Assembly (NCBI GenBank): GCA_029851415.1
Contig: CM056742.1
Span: 16,223,736-16,287,735 of the forward strand
DNA length: 64,000 bases
From: Eretmocerus hayati
Lineage: Eukaryota > Arthropoda > Insecta > Hymenoptera > Aphelinidae
Direction: 5' to 3'
Both the position numbers and the translations under genes were made by a program. The notes beneath the pieces were generated by a model. That model saw only the letters and a list, made by a program, of their open reading frames with translations. It was not told the origin of the DNA and did no database searches. Below, one piece after another: positions 37,854-50,469 of this stretch. The first letter of the stretch is position 1. Each line of letters starts with the position of its first letter.

Positions 37854-38820
37854 CCACTTGACACAGTTTTGAATATTATTGATCGTAACCTAATTGGATT
37901 GAATTGTTTGGTTTTAAGTATTTGACGTTGCCAATAAAGTCGTTCATCTTTAATCAATCATTCTTCGTGCAAAAATCTTCTTCGATCGTTCGCTGATTGC
38001 GAACAGCTCCTTCTTGAATTGGGGGATGTGAACAGATTACGCTGGACAATCCTCTGTCGCCACAATTAGTTTACATGAGATGGAGCTTTCGTTATCTCCA
38101 GCTTTGTTTTACACAGAGAATTTACACAATCACAGAGATGTAGTGAGCCGCTCGTATGCTATCGCGAAACTTGATGAGGCTCAATCAATTCATAACTTTT
38201 ATGTTGCCAGGCAAAACTGAGTCACACGAAGTTGCATGTTTCGACTATTCTTAATTGCCTGTCTCGCCAATTCCTACGATATTTTATATGGCATTTTTTG
38301 GTAGTTTTTCGTTATGAAATTCCAGTCACTAATGATTTCTATTGGTCTCGAGTTGAACGAATGAGTCACTTTCAGTGCGTAGAACTCTTTCAAAAATCAG
38401 TCTGATAATCAGAGGCTGCCATTAAAAAATTATTGACATATTTCAGGTTGTCTCTCGTATATTTCACAAAATTGGCAGTCTCCGAGTTCTTTGAGTTTTT
38501 GAATATGTCAACCGCAAGATTCGCATGCGAATGCAGGAATTCTCAAATATTTACTGTGTGGTGAACACCTTTAATGAGGATACAATAATTCTCCGATTTC
38601 ATCCACGAATTCTTCGGTCAATGTGCTCCACAGAATCATCTCCTGATATTGAAAGAATCGTCTGCACCTTTGAATATATCATATATTTGAGTCACCACTC
38701 TTGAGAAATTAATCTAGATTATCAGGTTAGAGTTTTCCTGAACCCCATAGTCTCAAATTCCTTGAACCATTCAATTCATTATTGATCGACTCTCTACAAC
38801 ATATTGGGTCAGGGCAGGTA
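37854..38820. other. No gene recognised
   Basis: Host DNA immediately right of the Polinton. No receptor exon, RNA gene or repeat could be identified. Confidence 0.3.
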
Positions 38821-40837
38821 CAGGAATGCCTGTTTACACGAGGTTAATGCGTTCCACGAAAGTGCCGCATATGAAAAAGCCGCGGCGGAAAAAAAGTTTT
38901 GTACTCATGGGGAATAGGGGTTTACGTTCCAGCTCTAAGATTTCCGTCCAAGTAAGAATTTTTTTTATCTAAAAATGAGGTAAATCCCCATTTTCAAAAG
39001 ATATTCATCAAAATTTAATACGAACAACCAACAAAAATATATCTCAATATCGTCCTATAAAATGATATCAAACAATTTTAATAGCCCAGGCTTAAAAACC
39101 TCGGTCAGCTGAGTCTGCTTCTTCCGTCGCATTGCGGTGGCGTCGCAATCTCTCTGCAGCTTTTCATACGCACGGATTGCGATTTCACAGTCACATTTGA
39201 ATTCCATGCTCCTACTCATCAAGGGATCAAGCTCTTGAACTTCTTCGATCGGGTCCTTCAACTTGTTGATGATTCTTGTGACATGTGCATAGCTCAAGGT
39301 TCGTTGCTATTCAGCAGGTTCTTGAGTAACGTCTTGAGTGTTTGGCTCGAGAATTGTTTTGGTAGTTTCGATCTAAGGTTCCTCAATCCCATTCAAGGAC
39401 TCATCAACTTAAGAGTCACTCATGTCTTCGAACCCTTCTCCACCAATTTGGTGTCCAGCCCGCACACAATCTTGGATGAGACTGGAACTTTCGTTCGATG
39501 TTTGACCTTGACCAACCTCTGGCCAAATTTTCTTCCAACTTGCATTGATGGTAGAGGCTTCAACTTCCGACCAGGATTTTTTTACACGTTGGATCGACTT
39601 GGCAATATCAAATTTCTTCCAAAATGATCGTACAGCATCTGACGAAGCATTTGGAGAATTCTCTGTTTCATTTTCTGTTGGATACTGATCAGCAGCTTTC
39701 AGCATCTCCCTCAGGACACGCCGAAGATAGTAGCTTTTGAAAGTCGATATCACTGTTTGATCCATTGATTGGATCGGACAGATTGTGTTAGGTGGTAGAA
39801 AGAGAATCTCGACGTCTGGATGAGAAATTGTCAGAAATGTTAGGTGTGCCGGAGCATTGTCTAATATCAAGAGGACTCTGAAGGCAAGATCTCTTCCTTG
39901 TAGGAACTCCATAACCTCAGGGATAAATGACACGTAGAACCATTCTTTAAATGTTTGTCTCGTGACCCAGGCTTCCTTATTAGAGCCCGAAAATACGGGC
40001 AAATGGGCAATCTTTCCTCTCACCTTTGAGAGCACGAGGAGTTTCTGATTGATACACAAGCATTGGCTTACATTCGAATGTGCCCTCGGCATTCGCACAT
40101 AATAATAAAGATGATCTATCCTTGGGGCTATCTTCAATCCTGGTGCAGATTCTTGCTCTTTCATCAAAAAGTACGGCCAGGCATTTCTTTCAGTACAGGC
40201 CCAACTCGTCACCATTGAAGACTTGAGCAGGTGAAGATTGCTTCGAAAGGAGGAAATCGCAAAGCAGCTTGATGGTGTGATGTCGGAGCCATCTCTCTAT
40301 CCTGGGTTTTTTTCATTTTCTTTCTGCATACAATCACGCTCTCTTCATGTGTACACGATACTTTTTCTTGATTCTCGAGTCACCTAAAATTACGACATAT
40401 AATTTGAATACGATGACTTGTGTACGCTTCCTCTCTTCCCCCGGACCTATATACCTATATATACCACACCGAAAAGTCGTTCTTGGTACTGTGAAGCAAC
40501 CAACAGTAGTATATCCAAGATTTTGACTTTTTCTTCTATACTTATGACTTTTCTATGTTTTTCAACAATTTAGTCTTTCGAAACGTTTTTCCTCTTAAGG
40601 GCCATGTCGACGTAGTAAGAGAGGTTTTGTTGACATACAACAAAACCTCTACCGATCATCCGAGACACGCGCGCAAACAACTCCAAGCTATCATGGGAAC
40701 TTGATTTTGGAAAATCAACTCTCGATCAGCGTATAATCGAGGAAATCGTCCGCGTAAAAAGAGGAAAGGAATTAATTGCGGAACCACGTATAATCAAATC
40801 CGCGTTAAAATAATCCGCGTAAAAACAGGAATGCCTA
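38821..40837 (-). mobile_element. Decayed Tigger/pogo-type DNA transposon
   Basis: The ends carry related inverted sequences: CAGGAATGCCTGTTTACACG on the left and, reversed, AGGCATTCCTGTTTTTACGCG on the right. TA precedes the left end. Between them lies the broken transposase described separately. The right terminus is only approximate. Confidence 0.6.
39055..40300 (-). pseudogene. Tigger/pogo-like transposase (DDE_1) fragment
   Basis: The minus strand encodes parts of a Tigger/jerky-type transposase. FRVLLILDNAPAHL carries the second catalytic Asp, and NTICPIQSMDQTVISTFKSY is the conserved third-Asp block. The C-terminal part continues to about 39055 after a stop near 39409. The upstream FNGDELGL-like block (near 40205-40230), with the first catalytic Asp, is in another frame, so at least one frameshift is present. 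The N-terminal DNA-binding region is missing. It is not functional. Confidence 0.7.
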
Positions 40838-41247
40838 GGTACACGAATATTCATTTCAACTGATAGCGACTTAAGAGGATACCGGATACCGACATTGTCG
40901 AGTTTTCGGATTTCCCGATGAATTTTCGAGATATCGGGATTCTACTAAGTAACGCCGATTCTGTATGACTCATAGAACCGGCGTTACTTGTTAGATTGTT
41001 GATATCTCAAAAATTCATCGAGAAATCCGAAAACTCGATCATGTCGGTAACTGTGCAATATTGATAGGACTCCGACATCCCCTTAATTGGTATCAATTAC
41101 TTACTTGGTATCAATTTTAAAATTTCGATTGTCTTCGTGTATGATATGATGACTATAGTCTTGGGACATTCTCCAATCAATTGACTATTACGAGTCTATC
41201 AATTAATTTTCAGAAAGCGCATTTAGCCCCTTTCTTTATGTTGAGAG
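40838..41247. other. Short inverted repeat, otherwise unassigned
   Basis: A palindromic stretch near 40880-41060 (GAGTTTTCGGATTTC against GAAATCCGAAAACTC) suggests a small MITE. No gene. Confidence 0.4.
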
Positions 41248-41527
41248 GTTGCAGAATAGTATATTACGCAACAAGTGCGAGAAGGTCAATTTCCGCACAA
41301 GTTGCCAAACGAGCGCGAGAAGTTAATATTCACGCACACTTTGAAACTTCTCGCACACTCAGAAGAACACATTTACGCACGCTCGCGAAGCGAAGCGAGC
41401 GTGCGTAAATGTGTTCTTCTGGGTGTGCGAGAAGTTTCGAAGTGTGCGTGAATGTTACTTCTCGCGCGAGTTGGCAACGTGTGCGGAAACTTCTCGCACG
41501 TGTTGCGTATACTATTTTTTGCAACTG
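41248..41527. repeat. Near-perfect 280-bp palindrome
   Basis: The arms run from GTTGCAGAATAGTATA at the left to TATACTATTTTTTGCAAC at the right and meet at CGCTCGCGAAGCGAAGCGAG near 41391. Few mismatches are visible. Related CGCAC/GTGCG motifs continue to about 41800. Likely a MITE with very long terminal repeats. Confidence 0.75.
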
Positions 41528-42767
41528 TGCGCGAAGTTGTAATTAAATGCACCACTGTCCGAGCAAGATTATCTTGGAAACGAAGTTTTCAAGAAAGGCC
41601 AAATTCAGAGGGATGACGTGACATCATATTTTGGAACTGTGCGTGAATGAAAATGCATTAGAGCGAGAAGTTTCATTCACGCACACTCTACCAGTGCGTA
41701 AATGTAAAACTGTGCGAGAAGTCATTCACGCATTACTTCTCGCACTGTAAATAATGAAGAGAAGTCTCATTTTTTTACAACTTCGCGCACACAGTTGCAA
41801 TCAAAGTTTTTTGAACCGAGCCAGCACGGTTTGCAAGAATTTTTAGGTTTGTTTCATGGTCTGGAAACGATTGCGATTCAGCACATCAATATCACTTAAG
41901 AAATATCAGACAAGAATTCGTGCTTTTGAATTTCAGCCTATATCGCTGAGGACGATATTCGTGAAGAGCTCATCATCCATTGATGCAGGTAACATGAATT
42001 GATCCATAGTCATGCATGAGTACCGATTTGTATTGCAATCTGCAGATGTCTAGAGAATTTCTAATTTGATTTATGGTGGGAATTTTCTTCAAACAAAAAT
42101 ACGAATAATATTAGCCAACGCAGCCTCGGGACTACGACCCTCGGCTTTGACACTAAAAGCCTGGGTTTAATCCTCTGCTGGCACCCATATGAATTCTCAT
42201 AAGTTCCAGCTCAAAGTCTTTGATAGTTTGGAACCCACATACAATTATAGCCCCCTAGAATAACCTTGGAAAGATGTTGACATTGCGTTGAAGAAAAATA
42301 AAGGGAAACTCGTATATTGATAAGCTGCATTTTTTCGTAGCAATTATTTATCATCAAGGATTATCGTGACTCATACCTGGGGTATGGCGACCGATAAGTT
42401 CAGTGTAATGTACAAGATGATAGCCACCCGTCTGACTAGCATAGATTGAAGTGGATTTGTTCCAGACAATGACAGGAACAATCTAGGCACAAAACAGTAG
42501 TGGTCTTCGAAAACCCCCATGTCTTCCACTTTTACTGAAATAAATGCATAAACATTGTAAAGATCTCAATAAAATTAGATTTGAGTCATCTTTGATTATC
42601 CTGGAACATAACAACATCCACAGCATATTTTCTCGTGACATTTTCCATTCGCGAGCGGCTAGTCGATTATGGAGAGGCTCAGAAAAAATTGAGCCGAATG
42701 AGATTTTGATGTTGTGCATTCGAAACAAAATATAATAATGTTGTAAAAGATCTTTAGGAGTTTCAGT
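41528..42767. other. No certain gene; possible signal-peptide exon
   Basis: A minus-strand ATG near 42440 opens a short hydrophobic segment (LVRRVAIILYITLNLSVAIP) that ends at a GTATGAG donor near 42376. It resembles a first exon with a signal peptide, but no following exon was found. The 126-codon minus-strand frame at 42483-42863 has no recognisable domain. Confidence 0.25.
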
Positions 42768-42940
42768 TCGGAATGATGCTAAGAGCCTCGGCAGAAAGTA
42801 CACATTTGTGCGTTCGCTGCTCCTGCGTATAAGCATAGGCGCCGTAGTTCCATTGCGCGCCACTGGCGGACAATGGCGCTACTTCTACGGGGAAAAGTTA
42901 CAAATTCGCACTTTCTGTCGGGGCTCTAAGCATCATTCTC
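42768..42940. repeat. Small MITE-like inverted repeat
   Basis: GAATGATGCTAAGAGCC with flanking sequence at the left is matched in inverse by GGCTCTAAGCATCATTC at the right, with a GC-rich interior. About 170 bp. Confidence 0.6.
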
Positions 42941-43049
42941 TGAGATAGATTTTTCATTCAGGACGAAGCTGTAGAAATTACGTAAGTACTCGATTTGGTG
43001 TTCCCAGGAATAATCATTCATGTAATAAGAATTTGAGTCCTGAATCTCG

Positions 43050-43212
43050 TCACTAAGGCTGGAATTCATAGTCGTTAATACGAGATTACAGTCGGCGGAT
43101 TTAGGGCGCTGCGATCGCCATGGCGATGCATTTTAAATCTGGGCACAGCGATCGCAGCGCTCCTAATCCGCCGATCCTGATCTCGGATTAACGACTATGA
43201 ATCCAAGCCTAA
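43050..43212. repeat. Palindromic MITE, about 160 bp
   Basis: Arms include ATTCATAGTCGTTAATACGA on the left and TCGGATTAACGACTATGAAT on the right, meeting around GATCGCCATGGCGATGC. The right arm also contains GCGATCGCAGCGCTCC against GGGCGCTGCGATCGC. Confidence 0.7.
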
Positions 43213-43265
43213 GCGCCTCAACAGGAAGTTTCCGCGCCTGTCCGCAGTCCGCGCGGCCGGGGAAA

Positions 43266-45292
43266 ATACGATGCTAAAAGAGTTTAGCAGAATGCTTTCT
43301 CATTGCGATTGAAGAAGTCAACTAATCACATATTATTCATTGAAAAATTCAAATATACTAATTTGTTACAATGATCAATTCTCCTTATAAAATTTGTATG
43401 AAAATATCTATTCATCCAAAGTATAGATATTATCAAATAATGAACTTCATCAAATAATTATTCTGATGGATGATAAATCATTTCTCTATCATTTTCATAC
43501 ACTCTCTAAATTTTCATGTTTACCAAGGATACGCTTCCGAAATTCCAGTCAAAAATATTTTCATTTATACGACTCGACGCGGAAACTGCGTGTTTCTACG
43601 CTTCCTTGCTGCGGGAGGTAGCATGGAAACACGCAGTTTCCACGTCTCACCGTAAGCCGACGTCCAAGAAGGTTTTCGTCAAGAACAGTGTTATTGGTAC
43701 GAGACGCATAATATACTATAAATGATTCCGCAGTATCATTTCATCAGTATAATAATTCCTCATCGACGGATCTCTACCAAAATAGATTGTTCATGCGTAT
43801 GCTGTCGCTAACATACCGCAAGAACTAGAATCAATATCTTTTTGCACTTTCTTGAATACTACGAAATCATCTTCCAGTACAGGAATTTTATTTGATGTAA
43901 TCCCTTTCTTTAATATGAAAAATGACTCAAAAAATTGGAAGAAGTACTAGAAAAGGGACACAAGTGATAAAGGATGTAAAGAATATTAGGGAAATGAATT
44001 CTGTTCCCCGGAGATAAGCAAATCAAATTGATCAGATTGTGCAGAAAGTTGGTTACGAAATATAAAAATAACAAAAAAATATGTTATATATTTGATTTAC
44101 TGACATATGAATCAGGCATGAGTATTCTGAGCTGTAAATAATATTTGAATTGGAAAGGAATCACTCATGGTGACTATATTGGAAATGGGATGTATCGGTT
44201 CTGAGAAAACCAAGTAAAATTGAGTATTTTTTTACAAATTTGTTATTTGAAAAATAAATCATGAAGTGTGAATTTTAATTTGCACTCGGTAGAACAGAGT
44301 AAGAAGAACGTAAAGGTTGTTATCGATTTTTATTAACGTGACAAATTGATTAGTTGATACAGAATTTTGGCAAAGAGATGATTAGATCAGGAAAGGAACC
44401 AACTTAGTGTCGGTGAACGTAAAAATTGGAATAACAATATCTCATTTGGAACGCAAAATTTCTTGACCCATTCGACAAATTCTTTTGAGACTTCGTAGGT
44501 GTATTTTGGAGATTGTGATGATGATGCCAGTGAATTTTGAGCACGATCGCACGAGTATTTTTTGACTTGTGAATTTTTTAATGAGAAATTTGAGAATTTT
44601 CCGACAGAAATACATCTGATAAATGATTTGTACTTCATTCTACTGTATGAAAAGAATGTCAAGGAGATGATTTAGACTTCTCTCGACGTGCTAAATCGAT
44701 TGGTTGATACGGAATTTGGTCAAATTGTGACTATAAAGGTCTTATAGCCCGATGTAAGAGAGGTATGAAAAAGCTAGAATGAAATGAGCCTCAATCGGAA
44801 TTCCGTATTAACCAATCGATCCAGCACGTCGAGAAACGTGTGAATTTACCACCTCAGATCTTTTGAACGAAAAGGAGACAATATTTTCAGTTTTTAAGAC
44901 AAAAAAAAATTACAGATAAATGAAGAAAAATTCATAAGTATAAAAGTAATCATCGGGGGGCAGTGAAAATCTAGCATTCTCATCTAGAGACGGCTCCGAA
45001 CATGGCATAAAAATTTTAGAACGATCTATGAATCCAGTGAGGAGTTTTGCTGAGCGATAGAAAACACACACACAGACACGGACAAAGGGCTCGAAAGATG
45101 GGGTTGTAGTAATTTTGTGAGGGCTTATATGGAAAAACTGTGACCTACATTAGATAGATCTTGGCGAAAGGAAGAGAACTGTACAAATTTCATGTATCCA
45201 AGAGCTTCACTGAAGGAGAAAAAAATTTTTTGGAAAAAATTTGACGATAATTCACCTGGCACCAAATGAATCCTTTCTCTTCCGAGAAAGCA
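43266..45292 (+). mobile_element. Helentron/HINE-like element, copy 2
   Basis: Starts ATACGATGCTAAAAGAG and GCAGAATGCTTTCTC and ends with the hairpin CTTTCTCTTCCGAGAAAG. It contains the family block ATTAACCAATCGAT near 44813 and a (CA)n run near 45065. The interior is diverged from copies 1 and 3 and lacks the minisatellite. A small hairpin (GGAAACTGCGTGTTTC and its inverse) lies at about 43577-43650. Confidence 0.5.
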
Positions 45293-45418
45293 GAATACAT
45301 GGGAAGTAATGGAGAGAGTGGGGGTAGGTCTGCCCGCAGCTTGCTCCTTGCTCCAATGTCCGCGCATGCGCGCTCCACTCCCATTGCTTCCCATGTATTT
45401 TTTTTTTTTGCGGCCACG

Positions 45419-46238
45419 GGGGCTTGCGTAATTCTGGCCAAAATTATGATTTTCAGGGCAATTGCAAAAAATCCATTCAAAAGGGGCTGAATAGCTCAGC
45501 CCTAAAATACAGCCCGTTCTAATGGCTCACCCGTACAACTTGTTTAAACAATTATCAAACGCCCCCTAATTGAACCCATCATTGCATGGGTTAGGAGCTA
45601 TCTGGGTTTAAGCCGAATGTTGTAGGTAATTGCTCACTCACTCGAAGTAATGGCTCAGGACTTTTTTGCCGAAAATCGTTCTCGTTCTTGCATACAAGTC
45701 AGATTTGTCCAATGTTATCCCCTCCCCAACGGGTCTTTCTAGGCGGTCCGGCGGCGGAAGCGCACCGAGAGCGCTGTAGAATGCTTGTGATGGCAATCAA
45801 AATACGAAATCTTTATCTTATGTCATTTCATTCATCTAATTTATTCCTCTTTACCAAAGCTCTATGTACTGCCCTTAATCTTGTTAAAGATCTCAACAAT
45901 ACAAGAACACAAGGCCAGTGGGGACGGATCAAAGAGGGAGTAATACTTAAGAAATTTGACTTGTTTGCAAATTTAGAACGATTTTCAGCAAAACAAGGCC
46001 TGAGCCATTATTTCGAGTGAGTGAGCAATCACCTACAACATTCGGCTCGCACCCAGATTGCTCCTAACCCATGCAATAACTGGTTCAATTAGCGGGCGTT
46101 TGATAATTGTTCAAAAAATTTCTAGGGGTGAGCTATTAGAACGGGCAATATTTTAGGTGTGAGCTATTGAGCCTCTTCAGAATGGCTTTTTTGCAATTGT
46201 CCTTAAAAATACAACTTTGGCCAAAATTACGCAAGCGC
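45419..46238. repeat. Fold-back element, about 0.8 kb
   Basis: The left end GGCTTGCGTAATTCTGGCC and right end GGCCAAAATTACGCAAGC are inverted, as are inner blocks around CCGAATGTTGTAGGT and ACCTACAACATTCGG. No coding sequence. Confidence 0.65.
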
Positions 46239-46558
46239 CACGCGGACTGCGGACATGTGCGGAAACTTCTTGTCGAGGACCTAAAGCTTCACTCTCCCAC
46301 CTTGGATGCCACGAATGAAAGAAGAAGAAGAGGCCCTAAAGCAGAAGCGGTACAAAAAGTTTGAAAAATATAGAAATAGGTTTCGGAACGCTTACAACAT
46401 CCCTTTGGAAGTTTCGTGATTTTGTCACACTTAAGCGTGATCAATTGAAAGAAAAGACAGAATACGTCGTTGACTTAATCTATGCCAAGTAGTATAGTTG
46501 CAAGCCACAAATCACACAATCCCTTCTTAAATAATCGCAGAGTCTTGGGAGTCGAGCT
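46239..46558. other. No gene recognised
   Basis: Sequence between two MITEs. A short Arg/Lys-rich plus-strand frame near 46167-46364 starts within the fold-back end and is not convincing. Confidence 0.3.
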
Positions 46559-46562
46559 TTAA

Positions 46563-46943
46563 GGCGATGCGGTCACCATGCAAGCTGAAAATCATTCCCA
46601 ACTTTCTCCGATTCTGTTGCGATTTGGGCTAAACGACGAGCGCACAAATATTTGTTATCATCTAACTTGGATTTGTCTGCTCTTCGTTAAACCCCAATTG
46701 CAATAGAATCGGAGAAAGTTGGGAATGAAAGTGTGCGTATATTATAGGTTAGGAGGTGCCGCGGACGAGTTATTCCCACTTTTCTCCGATTCTCTTATGA
46801 TTTGGACTAAGCGACGGATTGAGGAATACAAGTTGGACAATAACAAGTATTCGACAACTCATCTCACACTTTGAATAATCAAACTTTTTATGTAATGTGT
46901 ATTTTCAAGGTCCATGGTCACCTTGCACGGTGACCGCATCGCC
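46563..46943. mobile_element. piggyBac-type MITE with TTAA target sites
   Basis: The element begins GGCGATGCGGTCACC and ends with its reverse complement GGTGACCGCATCGCC. TTAA lies on both sides (46559-46562, 46944-46947). Inner blocks with TCTCCGATTCT are also inverted. The TTAA duplication is diagnostic of the piggyBac superfamily. Confidence 0.75.
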
Positions 46944-47512
46944 TTAACATTACGTGAAGTTTCAGTGAGGATTTTAATGTTGATACAGAGGGTGAGTGAA
47001 GTAAGGGTGTAGCCGTGAGACTGCGACGTTGTATATCATTTGGTGCTCAGCCACCGGCAATCTCGGCCATTGACTTGAACGAAAGTCGAAACATTCGAAA
47101 AAGGGAGGAAGTAACAGAAATATGATAGAAAAAGGGAAATAGAAATACGGGAAATTAAACAACGCCAAGGAGTACCACGGCACTTTTGTGTGAGATTTTT
47201 ATGATAGACGCATCTTTTATCTTTTGGAAGAAATGATCATTAGAGTAGTTACGGCCGCGGGAGATCTTGGACGGCAAGTTTTCACTGCGGGGAGAAATGG
47301 ATGAGGAATTGTGTTCCGCGGGTAGTCGCGGATGAGGAGTTACTATCGCTGTATCTTCTGGCAAGCCCATACCGTGCTGACATCAGAAACGAAAAGATTA
47401 TTGATTTTTTACCATTAGACTCCAGATTCTTCGATATTCTATGATAAAGATCGCAATCTATATGTGTACTAAAATAAGTGCCCATTCTTTTCTGTCAACT
47501 TTTCGATGGAAC
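46944..47512. other. No gene recognised
   Basis: Short frames only on the minus strand; none has a recognisable domain. Confidence 0.3.
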
Positions 47513-47514
47513 TA

Positions 47515-48606
47515 CAGTCCCTACCATAAATAATGGAACACGTAGGGTCTCACTCAAACAGCGTTATCTCTGATTTGATTTGTCGCACGAGAATTCTGAA
47601 AAAACGGTTTTGAAGGGCACAGAAAAATCTATCGGGTTTTGATAATTTTTTACGTGCTTTTCAAGTGCCCGTACACGTGGTTGGAAATCAGAAAAAATTT
47701 TTCTTCAATCAATCACCGACAATTTTGACGGGAGTGATTCAATCACAAAAATACTCACGGGTTCTTGTAGATCGTTCAAGAATCTAAAAATTTGGTCCCC
47801 TGTAAAATTTTTGTACGACCCTTCCCGTCTGACTTACGAGCTCCGAAAGAAAACTTCGTACTAACATAGGGTGTTTATGGAGATACCGAGCCTGGCACCT
47901 GTTCAATTGTCTCTCGCTCTATTCAGGGGCAAAATCGAATTAGAAAAATATCATGGCATATGATTTCGATGTAAAATGTTCTGATCTTTCTGAATATTTC
48001 ATCAGATTTTGTCTGAGATTTGAGATAGCAACGATTTCTCGAAATTTGATGTGAAAATTGATGGATTTCGTGTTTTGCTCCCATAGGTCACATTTGAGAC
48101 AAAATCTGATGATATATTCTAAAAGATGAGATCATTTTACGCCGAAATCATGTGTCATGATATTTTTTAAATCCAATTTTGCCCCAGAATAGAGCGAGAG
48201 AAAATTGAACTGGTGCCAGTCTCGGTATCTCGATAAACACCCTATGTTACTACAAAGTTTTCTTTCGGAGCTCGTAAGTCAGACAGGAAGGGTCGTATGA
48301 AAATTTTACAGAGCACCAAATTTTCAGATTTTTGAACGATCTAATACAAGATCCCGTGAGTATTTTTGTGATTGGATCACTCCCGTCAAAATTGTAGGTG
48401 ATTGATTGAAGGAAAATTTTTCCTGACTTTCAACCACGTGTACGGGCACTTAAAAAGCACGTAAAAAATCATTGAAACCCATAAATTGATAGATTTTTTT
48501 GTGCTCTTCAAAACCCTTTTTTCAGAATTCCCGTACGACCAATCAAATCGGAGATATCGCTGTTTGAGTGAGACCCTACGTGTTCCATTATTTATGGTAG
48601 GGACTG
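47515..48606. mobile_element. Full-length palindromic element (1,092 bp) with TA duplication
   Basis: Begins CAGTCCCTACCATAAATAAT and ends with the exact inverse, flanked by TA at 47513-47514 and 48607-48608. The two halves are reverse complements along almost the whole length, with a spacer of a few tens of bases near 48060. TA flanks fit the Tc1/mariner superfamily. No coding capacity. Confidence 0.8.
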
Positions 48607-48608
48607 TA

Positions 48609-50469
48609 CATCACAATAGAACTTCCGCATTGCCAATAGTCTGGTCACCACAGACTTCTGGTTCAGTACAATTAGTAGACTCAAGTAAAATGGTCCGATA
48701 TCAAAATTTCACCTGATTTCTAGCAAAAGTATAGCTATACAGTAATATTCGAGCTGCTGAATCCAGATCTGTTTTCAGAATTTCTCTATTACCTCACGTT
48801 TTCGAGGACTCGAAAATTCAAAAGTTGTGGAACCTCGTATGTGGCTGTTTGCGAGGGTTGTCAGCTATATTATTATTGAGATAATTATTGGAGATTACGA
48901 GGTCTAGTCATTTTCGGGCAAGTCCGTGAAGAGGGTGAGGTGCCAGTTACGCATGAAAAATTCAATAGAAAAGAGCTCGAATACGATACAGATTTTAACG
49001 TTGCAGGAAGAGATTCATCAACCTGCAACAATGATGTCCTGGCCTCACAAATCTCAGTTTACTGCTTTCCGATTGCAAAATTTGCAAATATAGAATGTAA
49101 CGAATGTCACACGCACGGATCACCATTTTTCACTCATATTATCAACACTTATCAGATTCAAATCAAGAAGATTGAGTTTTTGTCAAATCCGTCTTATCCC
49201 CCAAGGGTGTGAGCACGTTTGACGAGTCCTACAGCTTGAGTCTTCTCATCTAGTTCCTAAAAATCCAATTTGAGTACGGCACAATACGGTTTTGAACTGT
49301 TTGCCAATTTGCCTTTTTGGAGGGAAGATCTGCAAAATAAGTCTACATAGTGTTCTTATTCTAAAGATAAGCGACTGGACCTCGCTGAACTTCAATGACT
49401 ATCCTAATAACAGAGATGAAAGTTCTCGCGAACAGCCCAATTGACAACTTTGACACGAATTTTTCGGACTCAGATTGATTTGGACTCAGGAATACATGCA
49501 GACTACTAGGAACCGATTTCAGAACTCAAGTTATACAAAATAAGTACAAATTTGTCGAGCTGTGAATTTTCAAATTTTATACAGCAGGTTCTGAATGATT
49601 ATGTGATTGGAACTCGAGCTTACTCGAATGATATCACTGTAATTGTCCAATATACTGTGATAAGTGCCCCATTTACAGAAAATTCCGCGACTTACTCCTC
49701 GCGTGCAGAGTTGAGAATTTGAACCAACACCATGAATGGTTATTAGAATACTGAGGAAGCCGTTCGATGGCATAGTTGTCCATTCTATGCAATTTGGACG
49801 GAAACGGAGGGCAAAAATGATAATTTTCTCGCAGGTAGTATATAATTCCATAGGCCTAATGCTCAAATTTCACAAAGATATATTTCTTGACATTGATAAC
49901 TCTGAGAAAGAAAGGCTTTTAATCAATGTGCATATCAGATTCTCTTTGATATTCTGAAGAAGCGGTGAAGGAAAAATTACAGGCCATAAATTGTGCTCGT
50001 GGATTCTATGAAATGACGTGTATGAACAATTTGAGGAATATTTGCAAACCAAACTAACGGAATGTACTGATTTTGTTTCTCAGCTGGCCTTGAACATGTC
50101 CTCGTGATATCCCCTCAAAATGCCTATTAAATCGAAGTAATTTTTTCAATTTTTGAAATAAAATAATGTACCGAGCATGTAAGTGATCAAGGGCGATCAA
50201 AGATTCAGTGCAATGCTGTATTTCATTGTCCTCATTTCGGAAAAAAAACTCATCGCAAAAAAATGGTAATAAGGGAATAAATGAGCCTCGAATAGCTACT
50301 TTTCCTCCCCCTCCCCTCAAACAGCTGGTGGCGGCAGGGGTCGGAGATTGGGAACTTGATTTTCCTACAGACTAGAGGGAGGTTTCGTCACGAAGACTAA
50401 CTCATAGCCATAACATAGAGGTTTTAAAGGTTGATAACACTGACGAATAAAATTTTGGGTCCGGAATAA
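48609..50469. other. No gene recognised
   Basis: Several short frames (for example 48940-49212 plus; 49570-49866 minus) have no recognisable family, and no splice-consistent gene could be assembled. Confidence 0.3.
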
